From Drosophila pseudoobscura (Eukaryota > Arthropoda > Insecta > Diptera > Drosophilidae): DNA of 64,000 nucleotides. The stretch is taken from positions 12,977,501 to 13,041,500 of the forward strand of contig NC_046680.1 of NCBI RefSeq assembly GCF_009870125.1, in the 5' to 3' direction. The notes beneath the pieces were generated by a model. The model was not told where the DNA came from and ran no database searches. It saw only the letters and a list, made by a program, of their open reading frames with translations. Shown here in pieces: positions 31,986 through 45,600 of the stretch; position 1 is the stretch's first letter, and each line of letters begins with the position of its first letter. The position numbers were made by a program, and so were the translations under genes.

Positions 31986-33581
31986 GCGGTAGTAGTACTG
32001 CCTGGGGTATCTATGGTAGTAATGTGCAATTGTGGTGCTGGTATGTGGTTTGGTGGTATCAGAGGATCAGATATCGGAGGAGCAGATCGGAAGGAAGACC
32101 AGGACTGGTTGTGGATGGTTCTATTCGGTTTGGAGCGGTTCGGTTCGGTTCGGTTTGATTTGGTTGCGGGTCGGGTCGGATCGGGTTTGGTTCTACTGTC
32201 GTGCCCCCGACACGACGACACTGACCTGCCTTCAGGCTGCCACAATCTGTGGTGGTGCTGGTGCTGGTGGTTTCTCTTGCTTTTGCTTTTCTTCTGGTTG
32301 TTTGCTGCTGCTTCTTAACGGTGGTTTATGAAGGTGGTGCTGATTGGTGGATTTGTTGGTGTTTGTGGGGTGCGTGCTCTATTTCTCTAGGTGGTAACTA
32401 CTTGGGTGCTACACACACACACACGCACATAAACGTACACCGATCGAGGGTTTGGCGTGGGGCGGATGCGGGACACATACATATGTGGCTAGCGGGGTGG
32501 TGGTAGTGGCGGTGGAGGTGGTGTTGTTGGTGGGAGGTACACACAGAGAGAGACACACACTCACACACTACGACGGGAACACCAAGAGTGTGGTAGTGCA
32601 AAGGCATTCGGCAAGCAAAGGGACAGGACGAGCGAAAAATGCTGCTGCAGCTGGTAATTTGTCGGTATTAATTTTGTATTAATTTTGGTATTATTTGCAT
32701 TTTATTTCGGTGTTTTCTTTTTTGCTTGTGCGTTTCTCTATCACTGTTGCTGGTGTTCTTGCGGTTGTTGTTGTTGTTGTTGATGATGATTTTTCAGTTA
32801 ATTTTTCTCATTCTAGTTCGTGCAATTGGATTCCTCTTTGTGCGCTCTCTCTTTTCTCTCTCTTTCTCTCTTTCTCTCTATCTCTCTCTATTTTATTGTC
32901 ACATTGTGTATACGTGCTTTTTGTAGTTATTGTTGAAATGAGTTTTTGAAACAATCTTTTTTGTTGTTGTTGTAAAAAATTCTTTATAATGTGTTGTTGT
33001 TGATGTTGTTGGTGTTATTCTTGCTAAAGTTTTTTTTTGTATTATATTGTTTTTGTTTTCTGTTTCTTAAGTTTTTGAATTTGCTTTCTACACTCATTAA
33101 AATTGGCAAATACAAAAGCACAACTAGAAGTAAAGAGAGAAATACGTAAAAAAGTATTAGCAAGCTGGACGGCGGGTGGGGTGTGGGGTGTGAGGGTTTG
33201 GGTGGTTGCAGGGCGGTGGTTGGCGGTGGTGACTGATGCATTGTGGGGTGTACGAGTGTAAAGGTGTGTGTGCCTTGTGCAGAATCGTAGAGTCGTAGGT
33301 GAATGAATGAAAGCCAGCAAGAGTGTGTGTGGGGGGCAGAGAGTAGCAGAAAACAGAGGGAAAGCAAACCAAATGGGTGGGGGACAAGAGTATTAGTGGA
33401 ATAGAGTAAAAGAATGCGCCAAAGCAGCTGCTAATTGAGTCGAGTCAATTATCTCATCTTATCTAATTGGAGAACAATAAAACTTAGTTCGCTGTCAATT
33501 ATAAGTGTCTGAAGGGCTAAAAATCAGTCGGTGAAGAAGTGTTGTTCATGAGTAATCTGTTGCCCCGTTACAAATAAGCTC
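31986..33581. other. Upstream region of the 887-residue protein gene
   Basis: No separate gene. The first 100 bp may hold a splice acceptor of the gene on its left (CCATAG at about 32013, or CCCCAG). From 32640 to 33080 the + strand is T-rich with TTG runs. A CA tract lies at 32411-32425. Confidence 0.4.
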
Positions 33582-33862
33582 ACGCTTTAGTTCTTCTCTG
33601 TAACAGAGCCAAAGCGTTGTTAACAGTTTACAGGTTAACAGCCTGTTACTGCTATCGGTTACAGTGCACTGTTTGCGCTTTGAGAGCGGATCGCGTGCTC
33701 GCTGGTGATTGACGCTTTAGTTGTTCTCTGTAACAGAGCCTAATCGCTGTTAACACCCCAGGTTAACAGCCTGTTACTGCTCCCGGTTAAAGCTCTGCTT
33801 TAACAGCTGCTCTCTGTTACAGCACACTGTTTGCGCTCTGAGGGCGGATCACGTGCTCGCTG
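33582..33862. repeat. Tandem duplication (about 122 and 151 bp) rich in palindromes
   Basis: Unit 1 (33582-33703) and unit 2 (33712-33862) both start ACGCTTTAGTT, then have CTCTGTAACAGAGCC, one or two GTTAAC, AGGTTAACAGCCTGTTACTGC, CACTGTTTGCGCT and end GCGTGCTCGCTG or CACGTGCTCGCTG. Unit 2 carries about 30 extra bases with another TTTAACAGC. Each unit holds the perfect dyad CTCTGT-A-ACAGAG. It is GC-richer than the flanks and has no open frame. Role unknown; a regulatory module is likely. Confidence 0.85.
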
Positions 33863-36445
33863 TCACGATCCAATCATTAGTTTCCCATAAGAACTTTCAA
33901 TAATAATCACCTAAATCACCGAAATCGAGTTCCACTTTGCATTGCCCACAAAATGTTAATTTCTCTCCACTAAATTTTGCTATAAATTATTAAAACGGTA
34001 ATCCATTTAGTTGTGGTTCCACTGTGTCATGACTTTACAACCCTTTTACGATGGCCGACTGGCCATAAGTTGATCACGTAGCGGACTCTAATCAAATTTA
34101 ATCTATGGAAATGCCAGAATCGTTTGCACAAACCACAATTCCCAACCCGCAGCACCCATCCCACTCCTCACTCCCTCTCCTACTTTTTACCAACTGCGTT
34201 AACTCGTTGGCCAATATAATTCATCATTCAGGCATACCTTTTGGCAGGTCCAGGCCCAGACCGAGCCTCGGCACCAGAGCCGGGGAATCGTACGAAACGT
34301 TTTGCATAATTTAAATCGACAGGCCACAAGCCCCCTCACTCCCATCCATCCATCCCTTCATCCTCTCCGCCTGCCTTCCTTCTGTCGTGGATCGAAAGTC
34401 CTTTGGCAGTGCCACTCGCAGCGTTAATTTTTCAAAGCTCATTGATGGATGAGCGCTCCACGGATGACATTTATGTACGTTGGCAAGCTCTCGGCTCTCA
34501 AATGATGCCCAAACGAAGCTTGTTAAAAATTAACGCCAGAAGTTTCTGCCGATCCCTTGAAACTTACCACTCCCCATGCTCCTGGCACCCTCTTCCCCAA
34601 CAAAAACGAGTTAAACATATTAAAATTTGCTTATGCAAGAAGGTAAAGACCCCCGCTCAAGGACTGCTCAGCCTGGGGCCTGGAGTCCAAATGCCCAGAA
34701 GACACTTAACATCACGTACTTTAAATATGTTTAACGGAGCTTAAGCGAAATGAATTGTGGTTGGGGCGGGTTGGGGCAGGGCGGCAGCGCCTATGCGGAG
34801 AAATATGTACACATATCTATGTACACTGTGAAAAGCGCACACAACAGTTCAATTGTTGACAGGGTTAACTCTCCTTTAAGAATGCTTTAGTATTGGGAAT
34901 ACATGTCCCAAAAGAAGGCGTTTTCCTCAGTGTGCAACCGGAGCACCTGCTATCTGATGCGTACCGTCTATTTGTAACCATATACCATTGTCAATGGCAA
35001 CCTCTGTGACTGGTTTGCCATCCAAAGGGAGGCAGTGGCAAGGAGAAAGTGTGGCAAGGAGCGAACATAAGCCTGCTGGAGTCGAGAGTGACTGCTTTGT
35101 TCATGGCCTTCTCTGGCTGGATCCTGTGTCTCGACTTGTCACATTTCGGAGCAGTTTAAGTTTTGAGACGAATTCTCTGCAAATCCTAGACACCGTTTAG
35201 AAAAGGAGATTTTTTCGGTATCGTGTTAGGGTCAAAAGCTCTACTGTGATATGTAACCCCACAAAAAGGTCCTGTTGCAAATACATATATGCATTTGATC
35301 CTTCTCTAGTTGCTCTTAGTGGTTCCCAAATGTAGCACCCTATTAAGCTGTCTCTCGCCACCTTGCGGTATATTAATTTCCCATTTCTTTGCCCAAGTTA
35401 ACACAATTTGTATCTCATTTAGCTACGCCCCTCAACCCCAGCCAACCGCACACAACAGGGCCCGCGGAACGCCTCGCTTAATTGACATAAACAATAGTTA
35501 ATTAACATAAAACTAACATTTACACACCGCCAGTAAACCCAATTTAAACAGCCATACGTGCGTAATTAAGTCCGCCCCCAGTCTGCCCCCCAAGTGTCGG
35601 TGGAAAAACGATTAAGGGCGAGAGGGCCAGTGTGAGTGGCTGGATGGGTGCTAGATATAGTGTGAAAATCAAAGTGGCATTAAACGAACGCCCACGCACT
35701 TGGTCAGGATCTGCCGGATACTGCTGGATGGTGGCTGTAACCAAGGGAGTCGGGAATGAAAGACCAAATGGAATTGGGAGTGGGCTGTGGGCTAGCGTAA
35801 GCGGAAACGGCTTTGGGAGTGGTAAAACGAACACAACTTCGGTTAAGGGTGAGCAATTAGTTTCTCTGGTTTCTGGTTAAGCAGAGGCTCAAAACACTCG
35901 GAGGAACACGTGCTGACAACCGACGACAACAGATGACACTTAATCGTATTAAATCGGGCGCGGTTGCACTGAATTCTTTTGGGCCTGGCCATAAATGTAT
36001 TTGCACAAGGACAACTCAACGATTCCTCTGCTGCTGCTGTCGAGTCCTGCAGTAATCCGATTAAATGCCGAAAATTATGCAAGGAAATGCATCCTCCCGT
36101 TTGCTTGCACTCATCAAAGCGATGTCCTCGACGGGGCTGCCGGAGCAGCGAACTCCCGTGGCTCCAGCTCACACACCCCTACGTCGTCTCTTCCCCTTCC
36201 CACTCCCCCTCACCATCCCTTGATCCACTCGCACAATTAAATTTCCCCCCCTCTCTCTCTCTCTCTCACGCACATAAATGGTTTCCTTTTGCTGATTATA
36301 CTTTATACTGCAGCCGGGTATCTTCACTCAAATGCGAAGGTTGCGATTCCGAGTGAAGTGATTCGAATACCTGGATTCGGGTCCCCGGGCAGGCGCATTC
36401 TAAGCTTAATCCATTTTCCATTTTAATTGCATTCTACACGATGGG

Positions 36446-36489
36446 GAAAACTGAAACGGAAACTGAAACGGAAACTGAAACTGAAACTG
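36446..36489. repeat. Hexamer array of GAAACT / GGAAAC units
   Basis: About seven tandem units alternating GAAACT and GAAACG over 44 bp, all on one strand. Confidence 0.85.
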
Positions 36490-37920
36490 TTTATACACCC
36501 AATGAGGAAAATCCGTTTTAAGTGATTTTCTACGGCTAAACAAACTTTGGGGCTCTCGAGATACTTAAGTGCAGTGCATTGCATTCGAGAACAATTAACT
36601 AAGTGATTGGGACAGAGAATCACACAAGTGTGGTGATTAAACCAAAATTTCATTCACTGTTCTGTCTGTTTTGTGTGTGGAGCAGGAGAAAACTATTTGA
36701 CAAGTCACTTAATCTAATAACAAGTGTTTGAGGTAATGGCTGAAAGGCCACTTCTTTTTCTGTTGTTCATTCATATTAATCAATTTGTGTCTCCTTGGGG
36801 TGTTTATAAACATCTCTTTCATCCATCTAATCTCAGCTTCTGGCTGTGGGGAGACGTTTGGCTGTTCGATTGTTTATAATCAATTTGCTTCTTCTCAACT
36901 TTCTCTCTTTATGGAGCCTCTCTTTCAAGCTTGCTTTTGTTGGTAAAGCTCTTCATTATACTTCTTTATATATCCATTAACGTGACCCGTAAACACTTTA
37001 TGGCAGTGTCTTTCCTCGTGCGACTAGCCAAAGTTTTCCCCATTCTTTAAGCTTTTCCATGCCCCCCCCCTGCTGCTACTACTGCCACTGCCGCCTACTG
37101 CTGCAAGCAGTGCCTGCAGTCATGCAATATTATTTTAAGACAAATTCCACAATCACAGTGTCCCTGTGTCTGGCTCTAGAGGGGAGTCCCGTCACGGCTC
37201 TCTCCCCGCTCTTTCTCGCTGCTTTCTCTTCATTTTTTTTTTGTTCTTTTCTTTATTGTTGCAGGCGTTTCCTTGGGGCTGCTGTCAGTGGCAAAAATGC
37301 AGAAGCTAAAGTCGCAGGGAATGGCCGCTGAGCGTTTTGGACTTTCAATTTAATTTGAATTGTTTTTTGGATGGCAAGCATTTTACTGATTCTTCTGCTG
37401 CCACTGCTTCAAGTCTTAGTTTGGGCCACGCCCTGTACATAAGCTTATTAGGAGCGCTTAGTTCTTTAATAAACAATCGTAAAAACTTTCGAAAATACTG
37501 GCGAGTGCAGGCAACAACTCTGGCCGCCCTCATCCATCCTTCACCGCACATCGGCCATCAGGCTTCAGAGACGGAAATCTAAACGAGGAATTACGAACAC
37601 ACACAGAAAACATGAACTTTTCCGGGGGAATAGGAGGATGGAGGATGGGGGTTGGATGGGTGGATAGTGGCCGGGTCCCCGGGTCAGTTGTGGCAGCCAG
37701 AGCCAGAGAACAGCAACAGCCACAGCGCCATCGGTGGCAAATTCAATTAAATAACTGCAGAGTAAAACTTTCACAAAACACAATTCAACAAATTCTTGAA
37801 TGCTTTGCTACACTTTTGACACAATTTATACACATTCTGTCGCCGCACTCGGCTGCCGGCCCACATCTCCCACCCAATCAAAGAACCCTGGAGCGCACTC
37901 TTCCCTCAGACGACTAAGCC

Positions 37921-38038
37921 ATGCCTGATAAATCGTTGACCAGCAAGCATGTAAGTGGCTCCAGAAATGAACTAAAAATTTCATCCAAAAACTTTACCCT
38001 CTGTACGTACTCTTCTACAGATTTTTGAGGACCCATAA
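37921..38038 (+). CDS. Possible two-exon micro-ORF (15 residues)
   Basis: ATG at 37921 opens ten codons (MPDKSLTSKH) that end at a perfect GTAAGT donor. A 70-nt interval ends in TTCTACAG at 38020, and the next five codons (IFEDP) close with TAA at 38036-38038. The interval has the typical length and ends of a fly intron. A TAA lies immediately upstream in frame. It may mark a spliced noncoding or micropeptide RNA; chance is also likely. Confidence 0.2.
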
Positions 38039-39580
38039 ACCACAGAAACAGAAACAGAAACAGCAACAGCAACAGCTCCTAGAGAAGATTCACCATCATT
38101 CCATTTCACTTATCGCTTTTGGGCACCTCACGAACCGATCTGTAATGAAGGGCCACGGCATAAAGTTTAATTTACCCAGGATTCTCGTACAAGAAGACTG
38201 TGTTGGCCAAACGAAAACCGAAACGGAGACGTACACCGAAACAAGAAGAACAACGCAAACGGAAGGAAGACAAACACATGGTTCTGGCCGGGCCCAGAGG
38301 GTTGGTAGGTCTTCTCCGTTAGCCTTCCTCCTGCAAGAATACCAGCTATATTCTTGTTTATGGCACTCGCATACGCTTTGCTTTTGTTGTCTCAACTTAT
38401 GGGTGGTGATTCATAAAGTAGCCTGCCGTAGTGGCAAGACTATGCGAGGACTCTGCTCCGTAAATTGTTGTTTAATATGTTTTCCTATTTGTTGTGTAAT
38501 TGTTTCTCTGGCCTGCAGCAACCGCCGGGGCACACAAGAAGAGGAGAGCCATTTTCTGGCAGCCCCAAAAAGTAGGCCATGAATATTTCATGCGGGCCAA
38601 GAGGTGAGAAAAAATACAGGGCAGGGTGGAAAATGTTCCAAAATTAATTTTTCCTGCCAGAAAGGATTTGAAAAGTTTTTGTCAGCTTTCGCAAAGACTT
38701 TTACTCATGCTCTCGGCGGAAAGTATAAATAAAGTAGCACTCTCCGATGTTGTTTTTATAAATAGAGTCCAACAAGAGATTTCCATGAGCAGAAAATCCC
38801 CATGGATCCAACTGGAACACATTGAAAGTCGTGCCACAGTGCGTGGAGACTTCATTAAATGACACGACGTAAATAAGAGCCGCAAACAAATGGCTGCCAG
38901 AGCCCCACCACATTATATGTACATATATTGTGAATATAAATATAAATCTATATATGTGTGTGCGTCTTGCGTCTGGGTTCGATTTGTGGCGTTCTTTTAG
39001 CATCATGTAAAAAGTTTTCCGTTGTTTGTGCTTACAATGTAACCTGACAGGGGAAATTAATTGATTTATGCTGCCAAAAGCGGAGACAAATAGGAGGGCG
39101 AGAGAGTATTGCAAAAAAATGTGGCAGGCAGGCAAGGCAGGCTAGCGGCTCGTAATCAGCACGTGCCACGCCCCTTTGCTGCACAATTTTTCGCAATAAC
39201 TCAGTCGCAGTAGCAGAAGCAGCAGCACCTGCTGCTGCAGTGGAAATTGGAAAATTGGATGCCAAAAGCGACACCGAAGAAGGACGTGACCTGAGTTTTG
39301 TGGAACCTTATTGATTCGTTTATGTGGGATAATTTGACAAACATAAATAAATTAGGCCAGGGGCAGGTAAACAAGAGGTTGCCGTTTCCCGGAACGGAAC
39401 GGATATTGGCAAGGTAACAGGAAATGGCAGAAGCAGAAACAAAGGCAAACAGCAGCGTACGGACAAGGCTGCGTTGGAAACAGAGTAACATTTCCCCCAG
39501 CGGAAGCGAAAATCTCAGGTGTTTGCTCTGGCCTTTGTTGCTGCCAATGCCTTTTCCCGCTGGCAGACGCTGCAGCGGCG

Positions 39581-39608
39581 CCCTGCCCTGCCCTGCCCTG
39601 TCCTGCCC
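39581..39608. repeat. (CCCTG)n repeat
   Basis: Four perfect CCCTG units and two variant ones. Confidence 0.85.
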
Positions 39609-42600
39609 TCTCCAAACAGCTCCTTGGCTAATTAATCTTATTCTGGCACGGCAAGGCCATAAGCAGCAGAACAAGAAGGATATTCACAACATGAAAAGCA
39701 CTTTGCAGGGCCACTTGTAAGGATGTGCGATACATATCCCCGTACTTGAAGTAAGCACATTCTAAACGCTGACACTGATGCTTGACACGAATGACGTGAT
39801 GAATGTCCTCAGAAGTTGTTCTCTCTGTCGTATCTCTCTCTCTGCTGCCCCGCCCACCTGTTTTTTGACGAATGTCTTCTGCTGGATCCAGCACGCAAAA
39901 CAATTTCAAGTGTCGTCAGTGCCATTCAAGTGCTCCATCATATGGGGCATGTTCATTTGTTGCTATCACATCTCACCTGACCCCCTCCTCCTCCTTCCAT
40001 GCCGCGTGGACTGCTTGCAGTTTATCAGCGACAGCTGCATAGAAATAGCACCGCACGAAAATCGCATAAATCTTATGGGGATCCCCTCTAGGACTAAAAG
40101 CAAGCCCCAGTAGGGGGTGTGTTACGACGGTGAGATACTTATTAGTAGTACTGATACTGATACGAACATTTGGAGTGGATTAGAAAATGGTTTATTGGCT
40201 TAGAGGGATTTTGTGACAACTTGGCTAGCTATGGCTCTTAAAATGAACAAGGCTTAAGCCTCTAACAGAATGAAAAACCCAGCCATATAGATGGGATATG
40301 CATAACCACTCTATATGGAATTTGCAAAGGAGAGGAATGAATTTCATTGATTTACCCCCATCACAGGGCATGTTACGTATACGTAATACGTACGCATATG
40401 CTTGTACATTTTTGATAGAAATTCTAATTCTTTTGCCATTTTCCTAGTGCTGTTTGTGTAAGCTGATTACTTTCCAAGCATAGAGTTTGGGTTCTTTCCT
40501 GTTATTTTCCTCAACCAAGGATTAGCGCAGCTCAAGCAAACAGCAAATGTATCTGTGTGTGCGAGTATCTGGCCCAATGTCCAGTGCGTATGTGCCGTTA
40601 CTTTGACAACGCCAGGATTCTACTCGTGTGGAGAGATCCGGGAAAAAATCAACTATTTTCCGAGAAATCAGAGCTGGCATAAAGTGAAATATGGTATTAT
40701 TTTCAATTTCATTTCAATGAAAATCCGAATAATTCCTTTTATGGTATTTTGTGTTTCACTCGACTGAATCAAAGTAAATTTGTTTAATAATTTTGCTAGA
40801 GCCGAATGAATGTACAATTACCGAATAGCATTCAAAGGGGCCTTGGATATTCTCAGAGCGTGCGACTCGAAGCTGGAGGGAGGCAATGCACTCCGGGTTC
40901 AACGACTCCTCCGAATGGGTGCCTCATGCAGGCATCTCAATTGGTCCTCTGAGGATGCGCCAAACGTCACTCATAACTCGTCACTCATCTACATGGTAAT
41001 TGGCAACAGTTGAGGGGGAAACAAATTAGAATTGGTAATACAATTGTAATCCTTCTCTCGGCTCCACAACACCGACATCGACATCGCCATCGCCATCGCC
41101 ATCCAATCTCAGCGTCGAGTTGGAAATGTAATTTGTGCTCAAATTACATTTGATTACGAAATTAGCACAGTTGTCCATCTGTGTGTGACGTGCCTCTTCG
41201 GTATGTGGCAGCATATTAATGGGCCTGCCACAATGACCGCAGAGGAGTCTAGATGATTGCTGTCTGAAATGGAGTCCGAGTCTGGGGCTGCGGCTGCGGC
41301 TGTATGGAGGAAGTGTGTTAGTGCCAAAGTCGATTTCAGCTGCTGCTGCAGGTTGAAAATTTGAAAATTTTAAAATTCATGTATACCTCGAGACGTGGCT
41401 GTGTTTGTGCTTGTGCGGGCTCTGGGGCAGAGGCCATGGGATCCATATCACGCACAGGAGCTGTTTACATTCAATTTGTGAGAGAGCTTGAGCCCGGGGA
41501 TTGACCGCAGGGGGTCAACTTATTTGATGATGATGACGATGATGATGGTTTTCCAAGCTAAACTGCCTGGCCCTCTACGAAACCCATCACATTCCCACAA
41601 AGTCTCCTTCAAAAGGGATAACCGATAAGGTCAAGAAAATTAATTATTCTGTTTCTATGTGTGGCCTGAGTACATTTCGATATAATAACATAAATGCAAC
41701 GCAAAGAAAATTCTGTTTGCCGAATGCAAATGAGCATTTTCACAGAGTGCCATTATTAATTGACGTGGGCAACGAAAATTGTCAATTGCATTGGGAATTA
41801 TTTGCCTGAGAGATCCCAGGCCAGCCCACATTTTCCGTTTTGTTGACGTCAATGCCAATATCAGGGATTGTCAAAATATGTATAGCTTGTTTTTCATTTG
41901 AATTTGTGGGACTGCAACTGCCCGCGCCGTCCACTCCACAGAATGGCCTGCAACCTTGCCACGCGTGGTCGCACAAAGCGTATGCCTAACCATGCATATC
42001 ACTTGCAATTTATGCAGAGATGGCTGGAGATGGAATGTAGTGCGGCTTCATTCTACGGAAAAACAGCATTGAAAAACTCCCTGGCCTTCCAATGAAGACT
42101 TGCATAGCAATTGATACGAGTAGCAGGTGAGCTACAGTCACTGATGCCCCGTTGATAAGAGTCATGTTTACAGGATCAAGGGGGCGGAGGGAGAATTGGT
42201 GCATCTATGAATAAACTGCCAATGGGCAGAGTACTGCAATCTTGATTGCGTTTGAATGACGACAATTTGCGGACATGCATATCTCAGCAACCTTGGGCCT
42301 CTCTGAGCCAGTAGAGATTAATGCTGCATTCATGCTGCGCTCTGGATGTTCCCTTCTGGAAGTTGGAGCTACAAGTGTTCTACGATTGAAGGCTTCTTAC
42401 AGCTACAAAACCAATTAGATTAAGAGGCTTTTGATGTTGTGCAATGGCTGTCATTCTACCGGTGGAAGATGGAAAAGCATGATTGAAAGGGGTAACAACT
42501 ACTTAACTTAGTTATGTGCTAAATTCAGAATGCAGTTAGTATTGAAAGATTTGAAAGCTAACAGCTACATTGTAAATACTATTTAATTTCCAACCCCAGA

Positions 42601-45600
42601 GGAAATTACATTAAAAATGTCTGAAATGTTGAATTTACTTCCTTGTTCGTACTGGTTACTAAGCCATTTGCGAAAAGCATCTTAAGAGTTTATCTTTTAT
42701 TTCCAGCTCTAGGGATGAAGTTTCTGTTGCTCTGATGCCCTGCTACTCTGCGCTGCACCTGGCTACACTGAAAATAGTTTATGCTCTTTGCGTAATTACC
42801 CGGGCTACATTATACAGTCCCCCTCTCCTTTCCTGTTGCCGCTACATTGTGTGTGTGCGTGTTTGTGTGAAAGTTTGTTTTAAAAATTCACATTGCCAAA
42901 TGGCATGAATATAAATTTGTAAAAATATTATATTATTCCCTGAGTCTAGGACTACAGAGAAGGAATGGAGTAGGAAGAGAGCGAAGTGTTAGGGGGAGCG
43001 AGAGAGGCAGCTGGGGGAGCATGGGAAATTACTTGTAATGAATAAATAAACATGCGACCGCACATGTATCTCCATCTCCCCTGGTCCTGCCCTCTTTCCC
43101 TTTTCGCTCCATTATATTTCTCTTTCTTTTCCAGCGACGCTGCTCATGTTCGTTCCCGTTATGCTGCACACGCAAATAGTTGACATTTTCCATTTGCATC
43201 AATTCCGTTGCTTGGCATATTTCACATTTTGTCTCCCTCTCTGTTTCATTTACCGTTATGGTTATTGATATTGAAGCTGCTCGATGTAGCTCTTACTGAA
43301 CCTCTGCTGGCTGCTCTCTTTTTGCTGCTGTTCTGCCGCTGCTCTGCTGCTGCTCGCTCTCTCTCTCACTCTATCTGTCTGAGTGCAAGTATAAATTAAA
43401 GACATGTCGCTGGTTCTCTACCTACGAACCTCTCTCTCTCTCTCTCTGCCCTCGATTCTGCTGCAGCTTCTGACACCTGATTTTTTGCTTACTCTGCTCT
43501 CTTACCCTAGCGTAGGGTATAACGACTTTGCAAAAGGGTGTTCTGCGTCTTATTCTGTCAATATACTCGGTACTCCTATTGGAGGTTTTTTTTCGTAAAA
43601 CTATTCCATACAACTCTTATTCTTCTTTAGGCTGCCATAGAATCAAGTGTATCTAATCTTCGGAAGCCGAAATTCCACCTTCTTTTTGGTTGTTGCTGCA
43701 ATGGCCTCAGCCTCAGACTCTGCCTCTGGTCTCGCTCTGGCTTCTGTTGCTTTTGTTTCTGTTTCTGGTGACACATTGACAGCTTCGAGAGTTGCTTTTC
43801 ATTTGTATTTGCCGTCGCACTTGTCGTGGCTTTGGCCCCGCTCTGCCTCCCGTTAATGCTTGATACGATTTCCAACTCCATGCTTCAGGGTACTCATATG
43901 TACATGTAGCACATACATTATGCTGCCACTGCAGCCACTGTCGGAATAATCGAACTTGTACTCGTTCTTTTTGTTTGCTTTGTATCCCCTAGTGCATTAC
44001 TCTAATCAGCAAGGGAATTCAATGGCTTCTACCCTCCTCTCGACGACTGCCTCTTCCTCCCCCGCCCCCGGTATTTGCATAGTTGCTCTATGGGCAATCT
44101 GTGAAGTGAATACATTTCACTTTGTTAGCCTGCGATGGACCTCTTGGCTAGAAGGTGAAGCAGGAGGATAGTCGGGAGCAGCAGGAGCGTCTCTCTGATG
44201 GATCCATCAGTCCATCATCGTATTTGATTGGATTAATCAATCAATGCGCAACGTCTTCTTTCAAACAGATTCCAATTGAACTGCTCCAGGCTCACCGGGG
44301 GCAGAGGGGCTCAGAATGTGGAGGCATTGCTTTAGTGCCTCTTGATTTATGACCTCCGGCGGCGGCGGCGCCTCGGGAGAGCACATGCTGTGCTCATTAA
44401 GCCTATCTGCCGTTTTCAATTTAATAATTTTCTGAATAATTAATATTCAATTATGCAACTGTTTTCGTGTGCAATGGGGGAGGCGGGTCATCAGAATAAT
44501 AACAAACACAAAAACACGCAACGATATCCATTATCCCGCTCCTACGCCCTGATGCTGATGGATTATTTATGCTCTCGTAATTACACAAAGAGGAGAGAGG
44601 AGAAAGTGAGAGGGTGTATTGAAGACGGGAAGCTGCGGAAAAAGTGTACTGCAGGAATAGATGAAACACACGCAACAGCCGGAATGCGAAGCCAGCTGTT
44701 GGGAATCCATCTCTCTTTATCTAACCAAACTCCTCTGTCTGTTCATCTCCTTCCACTACTCCCTTTCCCACCCCCACTCGCACCCCCTTTTTTCCGCCGC
44801 AGCAAAAAAAGCCCGCAGCACTTCGGACCATCAGCGTGTAGGGCAATTCCCATATGTCGCACTGAAGATTGTCAAAATATTGGACACATAGAGAGCACAC
44901 CCACACCCACACCCATCACACACATACTTATACATGGCTTTTAGCCGCATACACATGCATACGAGGATACCAAAGCAGGTCAATACTTTTGTGTCTTTTT
45001 GTCGCTGCTGCCGCTAGCCGCCAGCCGCCAGCACCCATGCCCCGCCCCCGCCTGCCCCACACACCATCCGCTGTGTGCAAAGTGAAACGTAAAATTGTTT
45101 TTTTGTTTGTTTGGTTTCCCTTGTTTATTCAGTCGTTCTCGTGGCAGGCCTCTCTTCGCATTGCCGTTTGCCTTTCGGCCGAGCAGGAAAAAAGGAATAC
45201 CGATAGAGGGGCGTACACACAGATGCAGAAAGAGAGAGAAAGAGAGGGAGAAGGGAGAGGGGAGCGGGGGTCAGTAAATGTAAAATTCTCTAAATTCAAA
45301 ATTAAAGCCATAGCAAAGATATTTTTACCAGTTCTGGGAAGGTCTTCCGTGCCCTTCGAAGTTACCCATTAAAAAATAGTCTCCTAAAATTACAGAATAT
45401 AGTATTTTGATACAAGTTTATATATCGACAAATGAAGAATGCTTTCCTTGCTCTCAGATATGCTCTGTTTTAAAATTCTACATCGATTTTCCACTGTAAT
45501 TTATTTATAATTTAATTTCTACTAATTTAGTCCCCAGCAGCTGGTATTCCCATATCGTTTTATGCGGTTGGTTTCGCCCTACCAATTTCATAGGGAACCG

